A DNA stretch of 64,000 nucleotides from CAZAQK01 sp046344715 (GCA_046344715.1 JBKDKX010000017.1:1-64000); one strand, 5' to 3'. Positions 1 through 7,497 are shown, counted from the stretch's first letter. The notes: generated by a model not told the origin, from the letters alone. Program-made: numbers and translations.

Positions 1-741
1 GAGGGCGGCACGATAGGCAACACCACACCCGCCACGATTGCCAAGGTGGATAACCTACAGCTTGATGGCAACACGCTTTCTTCCCTTGATACAAACGGCA
101 ATATCCTCATAAGGCCAAACGGAACGGGCGGGGTGCGGCTGGGCGCAAGCGCCACAGATTACTGGAATTTTGCCAGCGATGGCACGATGTCGCCAGTAAA
201 CCCGACAAACGTTGCGCCGTTCAAGCTCGGCGTGGATATGTATGCGTTTAATGTGCCAGGCACTTTTGCAGGGCTTTTCTTCCGGTTTGCTGGAACGTTT
301 CTCCCTGGTGTTGCTGGTTATGTATTCCCAGACTTGGTGGGGGGCGATATTACATCTGTAGATGTGGCTGGCTTTGAATCTTTCATGAATGCCGTTTATG
401 GCATTGCCATTGGCCAGAGCGACCCTGCCGCACTTTCTGCCAATACAAATGACTGGAACCTGCTGGGAACTGCTCCTGGCTCGGTTCGCAGGATATGCGC
501 TACCACGCCGGTTGATGTCACTGGCATTGTGGCTCCGGCAAACAACAGAACAGTGCTGTTGGTTCTCGATAATATTTGCGCAAATGCAATCACGCTAAAA
601 CATCTCACCACCTCCGCTGCGGCAAATCAGTTCAGGAACGACAATGCAGGCAACGTGGTTGTGCAGCCGCAAGGCACTGCAGGTTCACGGAGGATGCTGT
701 ACTACGACCAGTCAGACGATAAATGGCACAACATAAATTAA
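1..741 (+). CDS. Phage tail-type structural protein, 5' end cut by window edge
   Basis: The frame is open from the first base of the window, so the gene begins upstream; an internal GTG at 46 is not needed as a start. The visible N-terminal part is rich in Asn, Gly and Thr with short beta-type repeats (DTNGNILIRPNGTGGVRLG), the style of phage tail-fibre or tail-needle proteins. The C-terminal half has no motif I recognise. The next genes on the same strand are typical phage lysis-region genes, which supports a virion role. The family assignment is inference; that it is a phage structural protein is moderately likely. Confidence 0.55.
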   Translation, partial: EGGTIGNTTPATIAKVDNLQLDGNTLSSLDTNGNILIRPNGTGGVRLGASATDYWNFASDGTMSPVNPTNVAPFKLGVDMYAFNVPGTFAGLFFRFAGTFLPGVAGYVFPDLVGGDITSVDVAGFESFMNAVYGIAIGQSDPAALSANTNDWNLLGTAPGSVRRICATTPVDVTGIVAPANNRTVLLVLDNICANAITLKHLTTSAAANQFRNDNAGNVVVQPQGTAGSRRMLYYDQSDDKWHNIN

Positions 742-751
742 GGGGAAACCA

Positions 752-1144
752 ATGAAAAAGATTTTGATATTACTGGCTGTTTTAATTTTTCCTATCGAAG
801 CGCAAGCACAGCTTTTTCCAACAGCGCAGACAAGCACCGCCGAGCAAGAGGCAGCGCAGCAGATTCAGCGCATTAATATAACATTCCAATATTGGGTGAT
901 GGCTTATCGCAAAGAGTTTGATGCTTTCTGGCGCAACCCTAAATTTACCCCAGCCCAAATGGCAGAGGCGCATGGAACTCAATGCCTGAAAATCTTTCAG
1001 AACTCCGCCCTTACGCGCAATTACATCAACAGTATTGATCCGAATGTTTTACCGCCAAATTACCAAGAGCCGCTTTTACCTTACACAGTAGAGATGGAAG
1101 ATGGCGAGCCTACAGGCCGCATTATCATAGGGGGGCAGGGATGA
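752..1144 (+). CDS. Small secreted phage protein, unknown function
   Basis: 130 residues. An N-terminal signal peptide is visible (MKKILILLAVLIFPIEAQAQ, likely cut after AQA), followed by a hydrophilic body with two Cys-poor helical stretches and an acidic C-terminus. A GGGGA-type ribosome site lies just upstream of ATG 752. The stop overlaps the start of the next gene by four bases, so it is translated with the lysis-region genes. I do not recognise the family; a periplasmic phage or moron protein is the most that can be inferred. Confidence 0.6.
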   Translation: MKKILILLAVLIFPIEAQAQLFPTAQTSTAEQEAAQQIQRINITFQYWVMAYRKEFDAFWRNPKFTPAQMAEAHGTQCLKIFQNSALTRNYINSIDPNVLPPNYQEPLLPYTVEMEDGEPTGRIIIGGQG

Positions 1145-1488
1145 GCGATGAAATACCCTCAGACATTGTGGCGTGGGTTATTGGTGGATTCAGCACCTTA
1201 TCACTTGCTGTTTCGGCATTCCTTATGAAGCGGGTGGTGGCAAGGCTCGATGATGATCTGGACGCTCACGAAGAACGCCTGAACGACCACGACAAACAAC
1301 ACAACCACTGCACCCTTGAACTTGCGAACTTCAAGACAGAGGTGGCAAAGGATTATGCAAAGGATGCCAGCGTACAGCAAAGCCTTGCACGCATTCATGA
1401 GCGCATTGATTTAGTAGACAGCAATGTTGGCAAAGGATTTTCGGAATTACGGGAAGATATTAAAAAACTTATAGGGATGGTCAAATAA
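1141..1488 (+). CDS. Membrane-anchored coiled-coil phage protein
   Basis: 115 residues: one transmembrane segment at about residues 10-29 followed by a long charged helix with heptad-like Leu/Ile/Val spacing (about 35-112). This one-TM plus coiled-coil plan resembles phage spanin- or holin-associated proteins. It overlaps the upstream gene by four bases and the downstream M15-type lysin gene by one base, so it lies in a lysis cassette. Its exact role (holin, spanin-like or other) cannot be decided from sequence alone. Confidence 0.55.
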   Translation: MSDEIPSDIVAWVIGGFSTLSLAVSAFLMKRVVARLDDDLDAHEERLNDHDKQHNHCTLELANFKTEVAKDYAKDASVQQSLARIHERIDLVDSNVGKGFSELREDIKKLIGMVK

Positions 1489-1793
1489 TGATTAAGCAGG
1501 GCGTAATCGTTGATGGCATAAAGAAGGAATGTTTAATCGCAATCCTTGCCGCTTGTCAGGCTTATACAGAAGCGAATCAGGTTTTTACCATAACATCCCT
1601 GCTGGATGGCAAACACTCTGATAAATCCCTTCACTATAAAGGCATGGCTGTGGATATACGCACCCGCGACCTTGTGGGGATAACGGCGTTTGAGATTGCA
1701 AAACGCATTAGAGAATTACTCACCGCAGATTATGACGTGGTGGTGGAAAAAACGCACATTCACATTGAGTATGATCCGAAGGGGGCAGCATGA
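1488..1793 (+). CDS. M15-type D-Ala-D-Ala peptidase, probable endolysin
   Basis: 101 residues, a minimal single-domain peptidase. The zinc-binding pattern of the M15 family is visible: Ser-Leu-His followed by Gly-x-Ala-Val-Asp (SLHYKGMAVDIR, about residues 46-57), then His-x-His-x-Glu near the C-terminus (HIHIEY, about 91-96). Such phage enzymes cut the peptide cross-links of peptidoglycan at the end of infection. There is no signal peptide, so release would depend on a holin; the membrane proteins coded on both sides are candidates. The one-base overlap with the upstream gene indicates coupled translation. Confidence 0.75.
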   Translation: MIKQGVIVDGIKKECLIAILAACQAYTEANQVFTITSLLDGKHSDKSLHYKGMAVDIRTRDLVGITAFEIAKRIRELLTADYDVVVEKTHIHIEYDPKGAA

Positions 1794-1981
1794 CAAAGCA
1801 GGTTGGATACAAAATAGATACGCCGTGCGGTTTTGAAATATGGGTAATCCTTCATGACAACGGCACAATAAGCCAGAAAGCATATTTCGGGCATGAGGAA
1901 GTGGGAATGGATTTCCTGAATGGAAAGCTAACCCGCGAAGGGGCGTTAATGGTAGCAGAAAAAATAAAGGAGATTTTATGA
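1790..1981 (+). CDS. Small hypothetical phage protein
   Basis: 63 residues, soluble, no motif recognised. The ATG at 1790 overlaps the stop of the peptidase gene (ATGA), and its own stop overlaps the next ATG, so it is part of a tightly packed phage operon. Function unknown. Confidence 0.5.
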   Translation: MTKQVGYKIDTPCGFEIWVILHDNGTISQKAYFGHEEVGMDFLNGKLTREGALMVAEKIKEIL

Positions 1982-2178
1982 TTGCTGGATACAAAACAAT
2001 TTCATGGGTGGCTGGGGTTCTAGTTGCTGTAACTACATCACCGGAAATGCAGGCATTGATTCAGGAGTATCCTGTGGCGGCATTCTGGATAAACAACATC
2101 ATCGTGGTGATTCTACGTTATTACACGGTTGCGCCGCTACCGTGGTCAAAGGCGGCTAAACAACAGAAGGGGAAATAA
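1978..2178 (+). CDS. Small membrane protein of phage lysis region
   Basis: 66 residues with two hydrophobic stretches (about residues 8-20 and 33-47) and a basic tail (SKAAKQQKGK). Two short membrane spans followed by a positive C-terminus is a common small holin plan, and the gene lies two genes after the probable endolysin. Holin function is inference from size, topology and position; I do not recognise a family. Confidence 0.5.
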   Translation: MIAGYKTISWVAGVLVAVTTSPEMQALIQEYPVAAFWINNIIVVILRYYTVAPLPWSKAAKQQKGK

Positions 2179-2179
2179 T

Positions 2180-2467
2180 ATGTTTAAGAAAATTTTACGT
2201 TGGTTTCGTGCAGGATTGAATGACATTCTGGATGCATTGGAGCCGCTGGCAAAGCAAATGGCAAAGTCTGGTGGGAAGCTACTTATAAACGCTGCTCTAG
2301 TAGCTGTACAGGCTGCTGAAAACGCAGGCGGCTCAAGCGATGAAAAACTTACAGCTGCGCGCAAGATGGTGGTTAAGCACCTTCAGGATAATGGACTGCC
2401 TATTGTAATGAATGCGATCAACGGGGCAATTGAAATGGCTGTTGCCAGATTGAATGAAAACAAATGA
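2180..2467 (+). CDS. Hypothetical phage protein
   Basis: 95 residues from ATG 2180, preceded at good spacing by AAGGGGA. A longer reading from 2129 would overlap the upstream gene by 50 bases and is less likely. The protein is alanine-rich and helical with an amphipathic basic N-terminus (MFKKILRWFRAG). No family recognised. Its stop overlaps the next small frame (ATGA). Confidence 0.5.
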   Translation: MFKKILRWFRAGLNDILDALEPLAKQMAKSGGKLLINAALVAVQAAENAGGSSDEKLTAARKMVVKHLQDNGLPIVMNAINGAIEMAVARLNENK

Positions 2468-2538
2468 AAAACTTTGTTATCCGATTAGTATTACCGCTGG
2501 TGGTGGTGGCCTCATGGTTAAAACGCTGGCGGCGGTAA
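2464..2538 (+). CDS. Tiny hydrophobic reading frame overlapping lipoprotein gene
   Basis: 24 codons, ATG overlapping the previous stop. It encodes one hydrophobic segment with a basic end (WLKRWRR). It may be a real membrane peptide or only a translational bridge carrying ribosomes to the lipoprotein start at 2514, which lies inside it in another frame. Confidence 0.25.
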   Translation: MKNFVIRLVLPLVVVASWLKRWRR

Positions 2539-2615
2539 TATTACTGCTCACACTCTCCAGCTGCTCCGCTAAGGACTGGGGTTATAAACCGCCTAACTGG
2601 GGGGCGGTGAAGTAG
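2514..2615 (+). CDS. Small Rz1-like lipoprotein
   Basis: 33 codons. A short hydrophobic signal is followed by a lipobox ending in Cys (LLLTLSSC), then a short mature part with two prolines (KPPNWGAVK). Small proline-containing outer-membrane lipoproteins coded in an alternative frame at the end of a lysis cassette are typical of the Rz1 spanin subunit. Here the overlapping partner frame is only 24 codons, much shorter than usual Rz, so an Rz role for that partner is doubtful; the coiled-coil membrane protein at 1141 might be the partner instead. Last gene before the tRNA. Confidence 0.45.
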   Translation: MVKTLAAVILLLTLSSCSAKDWGYKPPNWGAVK

Positions 2616-2688
2616 TGTGGCGCGGCACGTATACGCCACGCTGTGAGTTTTATAGTACAACCCATTCTTTCTAACCCATTGAAAAGAA

Positions 2689-2763
2689 TGGTGCTGCTGA
2701 GAGGAATCGGACCTCCGACCCCGTCATTACCAATGACGTGCTCTACCACTGAGCTACAGCAGC
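2689..2763 (-). tRNA. tRNA-Thr (anticodon GGU)
   Basis: Read on the minus strand, the 75-base sequence folds into a cloverleaf: perfect 7-bp acceptor stem GCTGCTG/CAGCAGC, D arm GCTC/GAGC, anticodon stem CGTCA/TGACG with loop TTGGTAA (anticodon GGT), T arm GGAGG/CCTCT with loop TCCGATT, discriminator A and an encoded CCA. The 3' end faces the prophage genes, so this gene is the likely integration site. Confidence 0.93.
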
Positions 2764-2847
2764 CCGAATAGACGCGGGAAAATGCCACAGCTTGCGCCAG
2801 ATAGCAAGCCTTCTTGAAAAAAGATTATAAATCCCTATATTTCAGCC

Positions 2848-3687
2848 ATGTATTACACCCATTTGCCCGCCCGCGGCCTCATTTCCCTCACGGGTGACGA
2901 CACTATCCCCTTCCTGCAAGGGTTGATCACCAATGATGCCCGCAAACTGGAGCAGGGGCAGCCACTTTATGCCGCGCTGCTTAGCCCGCAGGGCAAATAT
3001 CTGCATGATTTTTTCCTGATTCCACAGGATGGCCGGATAATTCTTGATGGTGAAAAACATCGGCTTGCTGACCTAAAACAGCGGCTCTCGCTGTATAAAT
3101 TGCGCTCAAAGGTTGCCATTGAGATATTGCCGGAGGGTAATGGTGTAGTGGTGTGTTGGGGGGGGGGTGCGCAGGCAGAAAATAATCAGATATTTGTAGA
3201 CCCACGTATTATATCGCTTGGGTTTCGTATGGTGGGCGATATTGCAGAAAATATGGCATGGTGCGAAGCACAGGGTTTTGAGCGTGCGGTCGGAGCGTCG
3301 TATGATAAACACCGTATCTTGCATGGTATACCTGATAGCAGCCGCGACATGACACCGGATAAATCACTGATGTTGGAATTCAATATGGATGTGTTGAATG
3401 CCGTGGATTTTTCTAAGGGATGTTATGTCGGGCAGGAAGTGACCGCGCGTACAAAATATCGCGCACAAATTAAAAAAACACTGTGTGTGGTGGAAGCGCA
3501 GAAAGGCGCGTTGCCTGATGCAGGCGCAACTCTTATTGCCGCAGAAAAAGACATCGGCCATATGCTTTCAAGCGTAGGGGATACAGGCCTTGCACTGATG
3601 CGTATTGAAGCGTTGGAGCAACACGAAACCTTCACGATGGAATGTGGCACCGTGATAAAAACACGTGAAGTTTATGCACGCGGATAG
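2848..3687 (+). CDS. ygfZ: Folate-binding YgfZ/GcvT-like protein for Fe-S cluster repair
   Basis: 279 residues. The family signature K-G-C-Y-V-G-Q-E is at residues 190-197, in the position where YgfZ/IBA57 proteins carry the conserved Cys. Members bind tetrahydrofolate and help to assemble or maintain certain iron-sulfur enzymes. The N-terminal barrel (about 1-110) and C-terminal barrel (about 205-275) match the GcvT-type fold. A run of ten G bases lies inside the gene at 3158-3167 (codons for Trp-Gly-Gly-Gly), an unusual tract that would shift the frame if it slipped. The gene stands alone, about 30 bases upstream of the yqgE-like gene on the same strand. Confidence 0.85.
   Translation: MYYTHLPARGLISLTGDDTIPFLQGLITNDARKLEQGQPLYAALLSPQGKYLHDFFLIPQDGRIILDGEKHRLADLKQRLSLYKLRSKVAIEILPEGNGVVVCWGGGAQAENNQIFVDPRIISLGFRMVGDIAENMAWCEAQGFERAVGASYDKHRILHGIPDSSRDMTPDKSLMLEFNMDVLNAVDFSKGCYVGQEVTARTKYRAQIKKTLCVVEAQKGALPDAGATLIAAEKDIGHMLSSVGDTGLALMRIEALEQHETFTMECGTVIKTREVYARG
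3158..3167 (+). repeat. Poly-G tract (10 G) inside ygfZ
   Basis: Ten consecutive G bases within the reading frame, codons about 104-107. Homopolymers of this length are prone to slipped-strand mispairing; a change of one base would truncate YgfZ before its KGCYVGQE motif. Confidence 0.85.
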
Positions 3688-3717
3688 CACTATTTTCCAA
3701 TTGCAAACTATGGTAGA

Positions 3718-4308
3718 ATGACACTCATGGATAAAAGCAAACTTACATGTGATGTAACAAAATCGCTGGAAGGGCATTTGCTGATTGCCGCACCCGCGCT
3801 ACAGGATCCGTTCTTTCAACGTGCTGTGATTTATATGTGCTCGCATGATGCAGCAGGCGCGATGGGTGTGATCGTCAATTATCCCGTACAGAATATAAAA
3901 GTGAATGACATACTGGATCAGCTTGATATTCAGGCAGGCGATAACCGTGACTTGCCGATTCATTTTGGCGGGCCGGTGGATGCCAATCGTGGGTTTGTGG
4001 TGCATAGCAGTGATTATACGGCTGAGGGTAACATCATCGAAAAAAATGGTATTAGCGTGTCGGCGAATATCGCAGTGCTGCAAGCGCTAGCTGAGGGTAG
4101 GGGCCCCACCAACGGGATGCTTGTTTTGGGCTATGCCGGCTGGTCAGCAGGCCAGCTTGAAGATGAAATAGAAAAAGGCAGCTGGATTATTGCAGCCGCT
4201 GATCCCAAGCTGGTATTTGCCACCGGTGACGAAAAGAAATGGAGCAATGCGGTTGCTTCACTGGGTATTGAGCTCGGGCATTTTTCATCACAGGTGGGGC
4301 ATGCTTAG
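3718..4308 (+). CDS. yqgE: YqgE/AlgH family protein (UPF0301)
   Basis: 196 residues. The family core is plain: GHLLIAAPALQDPFFQRAVIY (about 19-39, an uninterrupted match to the family's opening), then GAMGVIVN, a HFGGPV motif (about 81-86), and GYAGWSAGQLEDEI (about 138-151). The biochemical role of the family is not settled; it is linked to alginate regulation in Pseudomonas. Start may be ATG 3718 or ATG 3727; the second is better spaced from the weak GGTAGA site. The stop is followed after one base by a palindromic repeat. Confidence 0.85.
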   Translation: MTLMDKSKLTCDVTKSLEGHLLIAAPALQDPFFQRAVIYMCSHDAAGAMGVIVNYPVQNIKVNDILDQLDIQAGDNRDLPIHFGGPVDANRGFVVHSSDYTAEGNIIEKNGISVSANIAVLQALAEGRGPTNGMLVLGYAGWSAGQLEDEIEKGSWIIAAADPKLVFATGDEKKWSNAVASLGIELGHFSSQVGHA

Positions 4309-4309
4309 A

Positions 4310-4382
4310 TGTCATCCTGAGCGGAGGCCGAAAGGCCGTAGTCGAAGGATCTAAAAGATTCTTCGCTTCGCTCAGAATGACA
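4310..4382 (+). repeat. Family A palindromic element
   Basis: Imperfect palindrome opening TGTCATCCTGAGCG and ending with the matching arm CGCTCAGAATGACA, with an inner hairpin GGCCGAAAGGCC and GAAGGATC core. Further copies lie at 20323-20378, 41347-41418 and 46622-46698. It fills the gap between the convergent yqgE and aat genes and could serve as a bidirectional terminator. Confidence 0.85.
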
Positions 4383-4390
4383 AACATATT

Positions 4391-4981
4391 CTATGTCCAG
4401 CAATTCCTTGGGGCGATTTGCAACGCTGCCTCTAGTTTTTCCAGATATTCATCACGCGAAATTTCGATAACACCAAATTGCTTCAAGTGTTCATTCACAA
4501 ATTGCGTATCAAGCAGTGTGTAACCAGCATCTTTAAGCAGATGCACAAGGTGAACCAGCGCGCATTTACTGGCGTTGGGGGTGCGCGTAAACATGCTCTC
4601 ACCAAAAAATGCACCGCCCAGTGATACGCCATATAGACCGCCGATGAGCGTATTATCCATCCAGCATTCGACACTGTGCGCAAAGCCGAGTTCGTTCAAC
4701 TGGCAGTACAGCTCAATGATTTCGTCGTTTATCCATGTGTCTTCACCCCGAGTGGCGCAGGCAGTGATGACTTCGTTGAACGCATGGTTGGTGGTGTATA
4801 TTAAGCTATTGTTCTTTATATATTTACTTAGGCTCTTGGGAATATGGAAGGCGTTTAGGGGAATAATGCCGCGTTTTTCCGGATAAAACCAATGGAGTTC
4901 AGTGCCTTTGCGGCTATCGGCCATCGGAAAATAGCCGCTTGCATAGGCACTTAGCAGCAATTCAACAGTGATTTTCTGCAT
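4391..4981 (-). CDS. aat: Leucyl/phenylalanyl-tRNA-protein transferase
   Basis: 196 residues from ATG 4981 (a GTG at 4990 is less likely). Family motifs visible: LLSAYASGYFPMAD near the N-terminus, then WFYPEKRGIIPL, ECW...IGGLYGVSLGGAFFGESMF, and LDTQFVNEHLKQFG towards the end. The enzyme adds Leu or Phe from charged tRNA to N-terminal Lys or Arg of proteins, marking them for ClpS/ClpAP in the N-degron pathway. Length is slightly short for the family but no motif is missing. It is a single gene, convergent with yqgE. Confidence 0.92.
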   Translation of the reverse strand: MQKITVELLLSAYASGYFPMADSRKGTELHWFYPEKRGIIPLNAFHIPKSLSKYIKNNSLIYTTNHAFNEVITACATRGEDTWINDEIIELYCQLNELGFAHSVECWMDNTLIGGLYGVSLGGAFFGESMFTRTPNASKCALVHLVHLLKDAGYTLLDTQFVNEHLKQFGVIEISRDEYLEKLEAALQIAPRNCWT

Positions 4982-5100
4982 AATTAACACTTAAAAACAA
5001 GCAATTATCCATTGATTCACAAAACCTTAACAATTCCAGAGGTGGTTTCATGGTATAACAAACTTATAGGGGCAAAAATCGCCTCTTAACAAGGATTTCT

Positions 5101-6087
5101 ATGTCCATGGGACACAAAAAAAGTGATGCTAATACCACCCGCAAGGAAACGGCGGGCGAGGTTCTGTTTGACCGTGGCGTGTACACGGGCATCAACTTTG
5201 TTGTGAATGAAGCACTTTCAATGGTGATGGCTGTGGAGTTGCGCCATTTTGGCGGTAAAGCGCATTTTGAAAAAGCCTCCCAATGGTGGATGAAGAAAGT
5301 TGGATTCAAAGATAAAGTTATCAAAGGTGTTACCACTTCAGCGCTTACGCGTGCGGAAGACCAGCTAGAAGTATTCACGCTGCTTGGCGGCGGTACGGCG
5401 TTGGTTGTACCAATGAAAATTCTAGAAGATAACAAGCAACAGGTTGTAAAAAACCTCAATCATCTCTGGGACAAATTATCCGGCAAAAACCTCGACGCAG
5501 ATGCTGCAAAAGCACGTGATGAAGAAGTAGAGAAGGCGATTGCCTGCGAGGCAAAGCAAACGTGGAAGAGCATGCTCATTGGTCGCGCAATCGCCACGGT
5601 AAATAACATGTTCCTGATGAAGGAAACAATATTTGCCGGCAGCCGTACCAAAGCACTGAAAGACTGGTCGGAGAGATATGGTCGCATTGGTGTGGAAAAG
5701 CTTCACAACATGACGGGTAACAAGCCAGACTCTGTGTTTGCTAAGCTCAAAACATCAGAACGCTATAAACGTTATTCAGAGATTTTTGGGCTGGAGACAG
5801 CATATACAGCTATTTCATCCGTGGTGATGGAAGTTGCTAGCAAGTTTCTTGCGCGCAAGGATACGGTTGTAAAAGATCCCAAAAAATGTGAAGAGGCACA
5901 GGCAGAACAGATATTGGCTTCTGCGTCTGTAGTTCCCGCTGCATTGCCTGTTGAAACACAGGAAAAACCACCGTCCGTATTTGCAGATAAAGTTGAGCCA
6001 CGTAAAAAAGAGCCTTGTAAATCCTGTTCGTCGCATCTTGAGCGTGTGACGGCCGAGCAGGCACAACCCGTCCAACCCAGCCTATAG
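5101..6087 (+). CDS. Unrecognised 328-residue protein
   Basis: I do not recognise a family. AAGGA lies seven bases before ATG 5101. Residues 20-110 hold several moderately hydrophobic segments (GINFVVNEALSMVMAVEL, FTLLGGGTALVVPM), the middle (about 120-165) is a charged helix, and another hydrophobic stretch occurs at about 160-185. The C-terminal 60 residues are low-complexity, Pro/Ala/Glu-rich, with a CKSC motif at about 305. This suggests a peripheral or integral inner-membrane protein with a flexible tail. The end overlaps the convergent phosphodiesterase gene by six bases. Confidence 0.6.
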   Translation: MSMGHKKSDANTTRKETAGEVLFDRGVYTGINFVVNEALSMVMAVELRHFGGKAHFEKASQWWMKKVGFKDKVIKGVTTSALTRAEDQLEVFTLLGGGTALVVPMKILEDNKQQVVKNLNHLWDKLSGKNLDADAAKARDEEVEKAIACEAKQTWKSMLIGRAIATVNNMFLMKETIFAGSRTKALKDWSERYGRIGVEKLHNMTGNKPDSVFAKLKTSERYKRYSEIFGLETAYTAISSVVMEVASKFLARKDTVVKDPKKCEEAQAEQILASASVVPAALPVETQEKPPSVFADKVEPRKKEPCKSCSSHLERVTAEQAQPVQPSL

Positions 6088-6774
6088 TTTTTCTGGATAA
6101 TCACTCATAATGCCATCAACGCCCATGGCGGTGGCTTTTTTAATGTCGGCAGTGCTATTGGCTGTCCATGTAAATACTTTGAGATTTGCAGCGTGCGCCG
6201 CCTTCACAAAATCCTTATTCAATATTTTTATGCTGGGATTGATTGACCACATACCGGCAGCGACAGCTTTTTTAATCAGGCTGGCATTCAGCGCAGAAGC
6301 ACGCTCTGGTGGTGTGAGGCCAACGCAGATATGTTTATTTACGGATTTCACCAGCTTCAAATGTTGTGGCTTGAAGGAAATCACTGGCATTCGTTCATAA
6401 GGAACGTTTTTTGTTTTTGCGAATTTGGTAATGATATCAGCGGTAGGTTTTGCGGCGGCGGTTGCTTTGATTTCAACAAATACGGTCGATTTTGGAGTGA
6501 GGGCATCCAGCAATTCTATAAGCGTAGGAATCTTTTCACCGCTGCCAGCATCCAGTTTCTTCAGGTCTTTGAGTGTTGTGCGCGCAATGTAGCCACTGCT
6601 GTTGGTGGTGCGTTTCAGCGTACGATCGTGGAATACCACTACTTCGCCGGATGCACACAGATACACATCGCACTCCACCGCATTTGCGCCCATTTTGATG
6701 GCTTGTGTGAAGGCGAGGAGGGTGTTCTCTGGATAATGGGCGGAGGCACCGCGATGACCGATTTTGAGTGTCAT
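6082..6774 (-). CDS. ugpQ: Glycerophosphodiester phosphodiesterase
   Basis: 230 residues, a complete GDPD domain. The opening IGHRGASAHYPENTLLAF carries the catalytic His-Arg and Glu-Asn-Thr; ECDVYLCASGEVVVFHD carries the metal-binding Glu/Asp and second catalytic His; FVEIKA and FTWTANS follow in family order. It hydrolyses glycerophosphodiesters to glycerol-3-phosphate and an alcohol. No signal peptide, so a cytoplasmic UgpQ-like enzyme. Its start overlaps the end of aroQ by four bases, so both are transcribed together. Confidence 0.9.
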   Translation of the reverse strand: MTLKIGHRGASAHYPENTLLAFTQAIKMGANAVECDVYLCASGEVVVFHDRTLKRTTNSSGYIARTTLKDLKKLDAGSGEKIPTLIELLDALTPKSTVFVEIKATAAAKPTADIITKFAKTKNVPYERMPVISFKPQHLKLVKSVNKHICVGLTPPERASALNASLIKKAVAAGMWSINPSIKILNKDFVKAAHAANLKVFTWTANSTADIKKATAMGVDGIMSDYPEKL

Positions 6775-7208
6775 TTCTTCACCAATTTAGCCATTGCATT
6801 CAGTGCTAGCAGGTAACTATCACTGCCAAATCCGCAGATACTGCCCTTCGCGGCTTTGCCGATATAGGACACATGGCGGAATTCCTCGCGACGCAGCGGG
6901 TTAGACAAATGCACCTCAATGACGGGTATTTTCAGCGTAAGCAGCGCATCCATGATGGCGATGGAGGTGTGGGTGTAGGCACCACCGTTGATAATAAGCC
7001 CTTGATAGGTTTTTCCTGCGTCCTGAATTCTGGTGACAATCTCACCTTCCACATTAGATTGCCATAAATCAACGGACACGCCCAGTTTTTCGGCTTCCTT
7101 GCGGCACATAGCCTCAATATCGGCCAGTGTTTCGTGGCCATAGATTTCCGGCTCGCGCTCGCCAAGCTTGTTCAGATTAGGGCCATTGACGATGAGGATT
7201 TTGTTCAT
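6771..7208 (-). CDS. aroQ: 3-dehydroquinate dehydratase, type II
   Basis: 145 residues, the usual size of the type II enzyme. The opening LIVNGPNLNKLGEREPEIYG carries the active-site Arg18 and Tyr23; NGGAYTHTS and EVHLSNPLRREEFR carry the His/Asn and Arg residues that bind substrate. It removes water from 3-dehydroquinate in the third step of the shikimate pathway. Its start codon abuts a heptanucleotide inverted array shared with the divergent thiS gene, and its end overlaps the phosphodiesterase gene. Confidence 0.95.
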   Translation of the reverse strand: MNKILIVNGPNLNKLGEREPEIYGHETLADIEAMCRKEAEKLGVSVDLWQSNVEGEIVTRIQDAGKTYQGLIINGGAYTHTSIAIMDALLTLKIPVIEVHLSNPLRREEFRHVSYIGKAAKGSICGFGSDSYLLALNAMAKLVKK

Positions 7209-7291
7209 AGGTTGCAGCTTATAGGTTGAAGGTTACAGCGTATGGCATTAGGATTTGCTACCTTAAACCTGTAACCTGTAAGCTGCAACCT
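7209..7291. repeat. Inverted pair of degenerate heptanucleotide arrays
   Basis: The left arm reads as consecutive heptamers of the form AGGTTNN (AGGTTGC, AGCTTAT, AGGTTGA, AGGTTAC); the right arm, read on the minus strand from 7291, is AGGTTGC, AGCTTAC, AGGTTAC, AGGTTTA, AGGTAGC. The two arms can pair. The element begins on the base after the aroQ start codon and ends five bases before thiS, so it occupies the whole divergent promoter region. Confidence 0.8.
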
Positions 7292-7295
7292 TCTC

Positions 7296-7496
7296 ATGCA
7301 TATAAAAATAAATGGTAAACTTCATGAGCTGCCTTCGCCGCTGAATATTTCAGAGCTGCTTATCCATCTTCAGGTGGAGAAGGGGCAGGTAGCAGTGGAG
7401 CGCAATCGCGAGATTGTGCCGCGCAGTACACATGCAAATGTTATGGTGGCAGAAGGTGATGAGATAGAAATTGTACGGTTTATTGGAGGTGGCTAA
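7296..7496 (+). CDS. thiS: Sulfur carrier protein ThiS
   Basis: 66 residues with the beta-grasp pattern and the C-terminal Gly-Gly (FIGGG) that is adenylated and converted to a thiocarboxylate. It supplies sulfur for the thiazole part of thiamine, acting with ThiG. The start overlaps nothing; the upstream gap is a heptanucleotide inverted array. thiG follows after 43 bases that contain a GC-rich hairpin. Confidence 0.92.
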   Translation: MHIKINGKLHELPSPLNISELLIHLQVEKGQVAVERNREIVPRSTHANVMVAEGDEIEIVRFIGGG

Positions 7497-7497
7497 G

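Noticed and set aside
2582..2788. 68-codon open frame on the minus strand
   Set aside because: It runs through the tRNA-Thr gene and has no protein-like features.
6331..6816. 161-codon open frame on the plus strand
   Set aside because: It lies opposite the well-supported GDPD gene and has no recognisable protein features.
7209..7291. Heptamer array considered as CRISPR
   Set aside because: Units are seven bases with no spacers and no cas genes are present.
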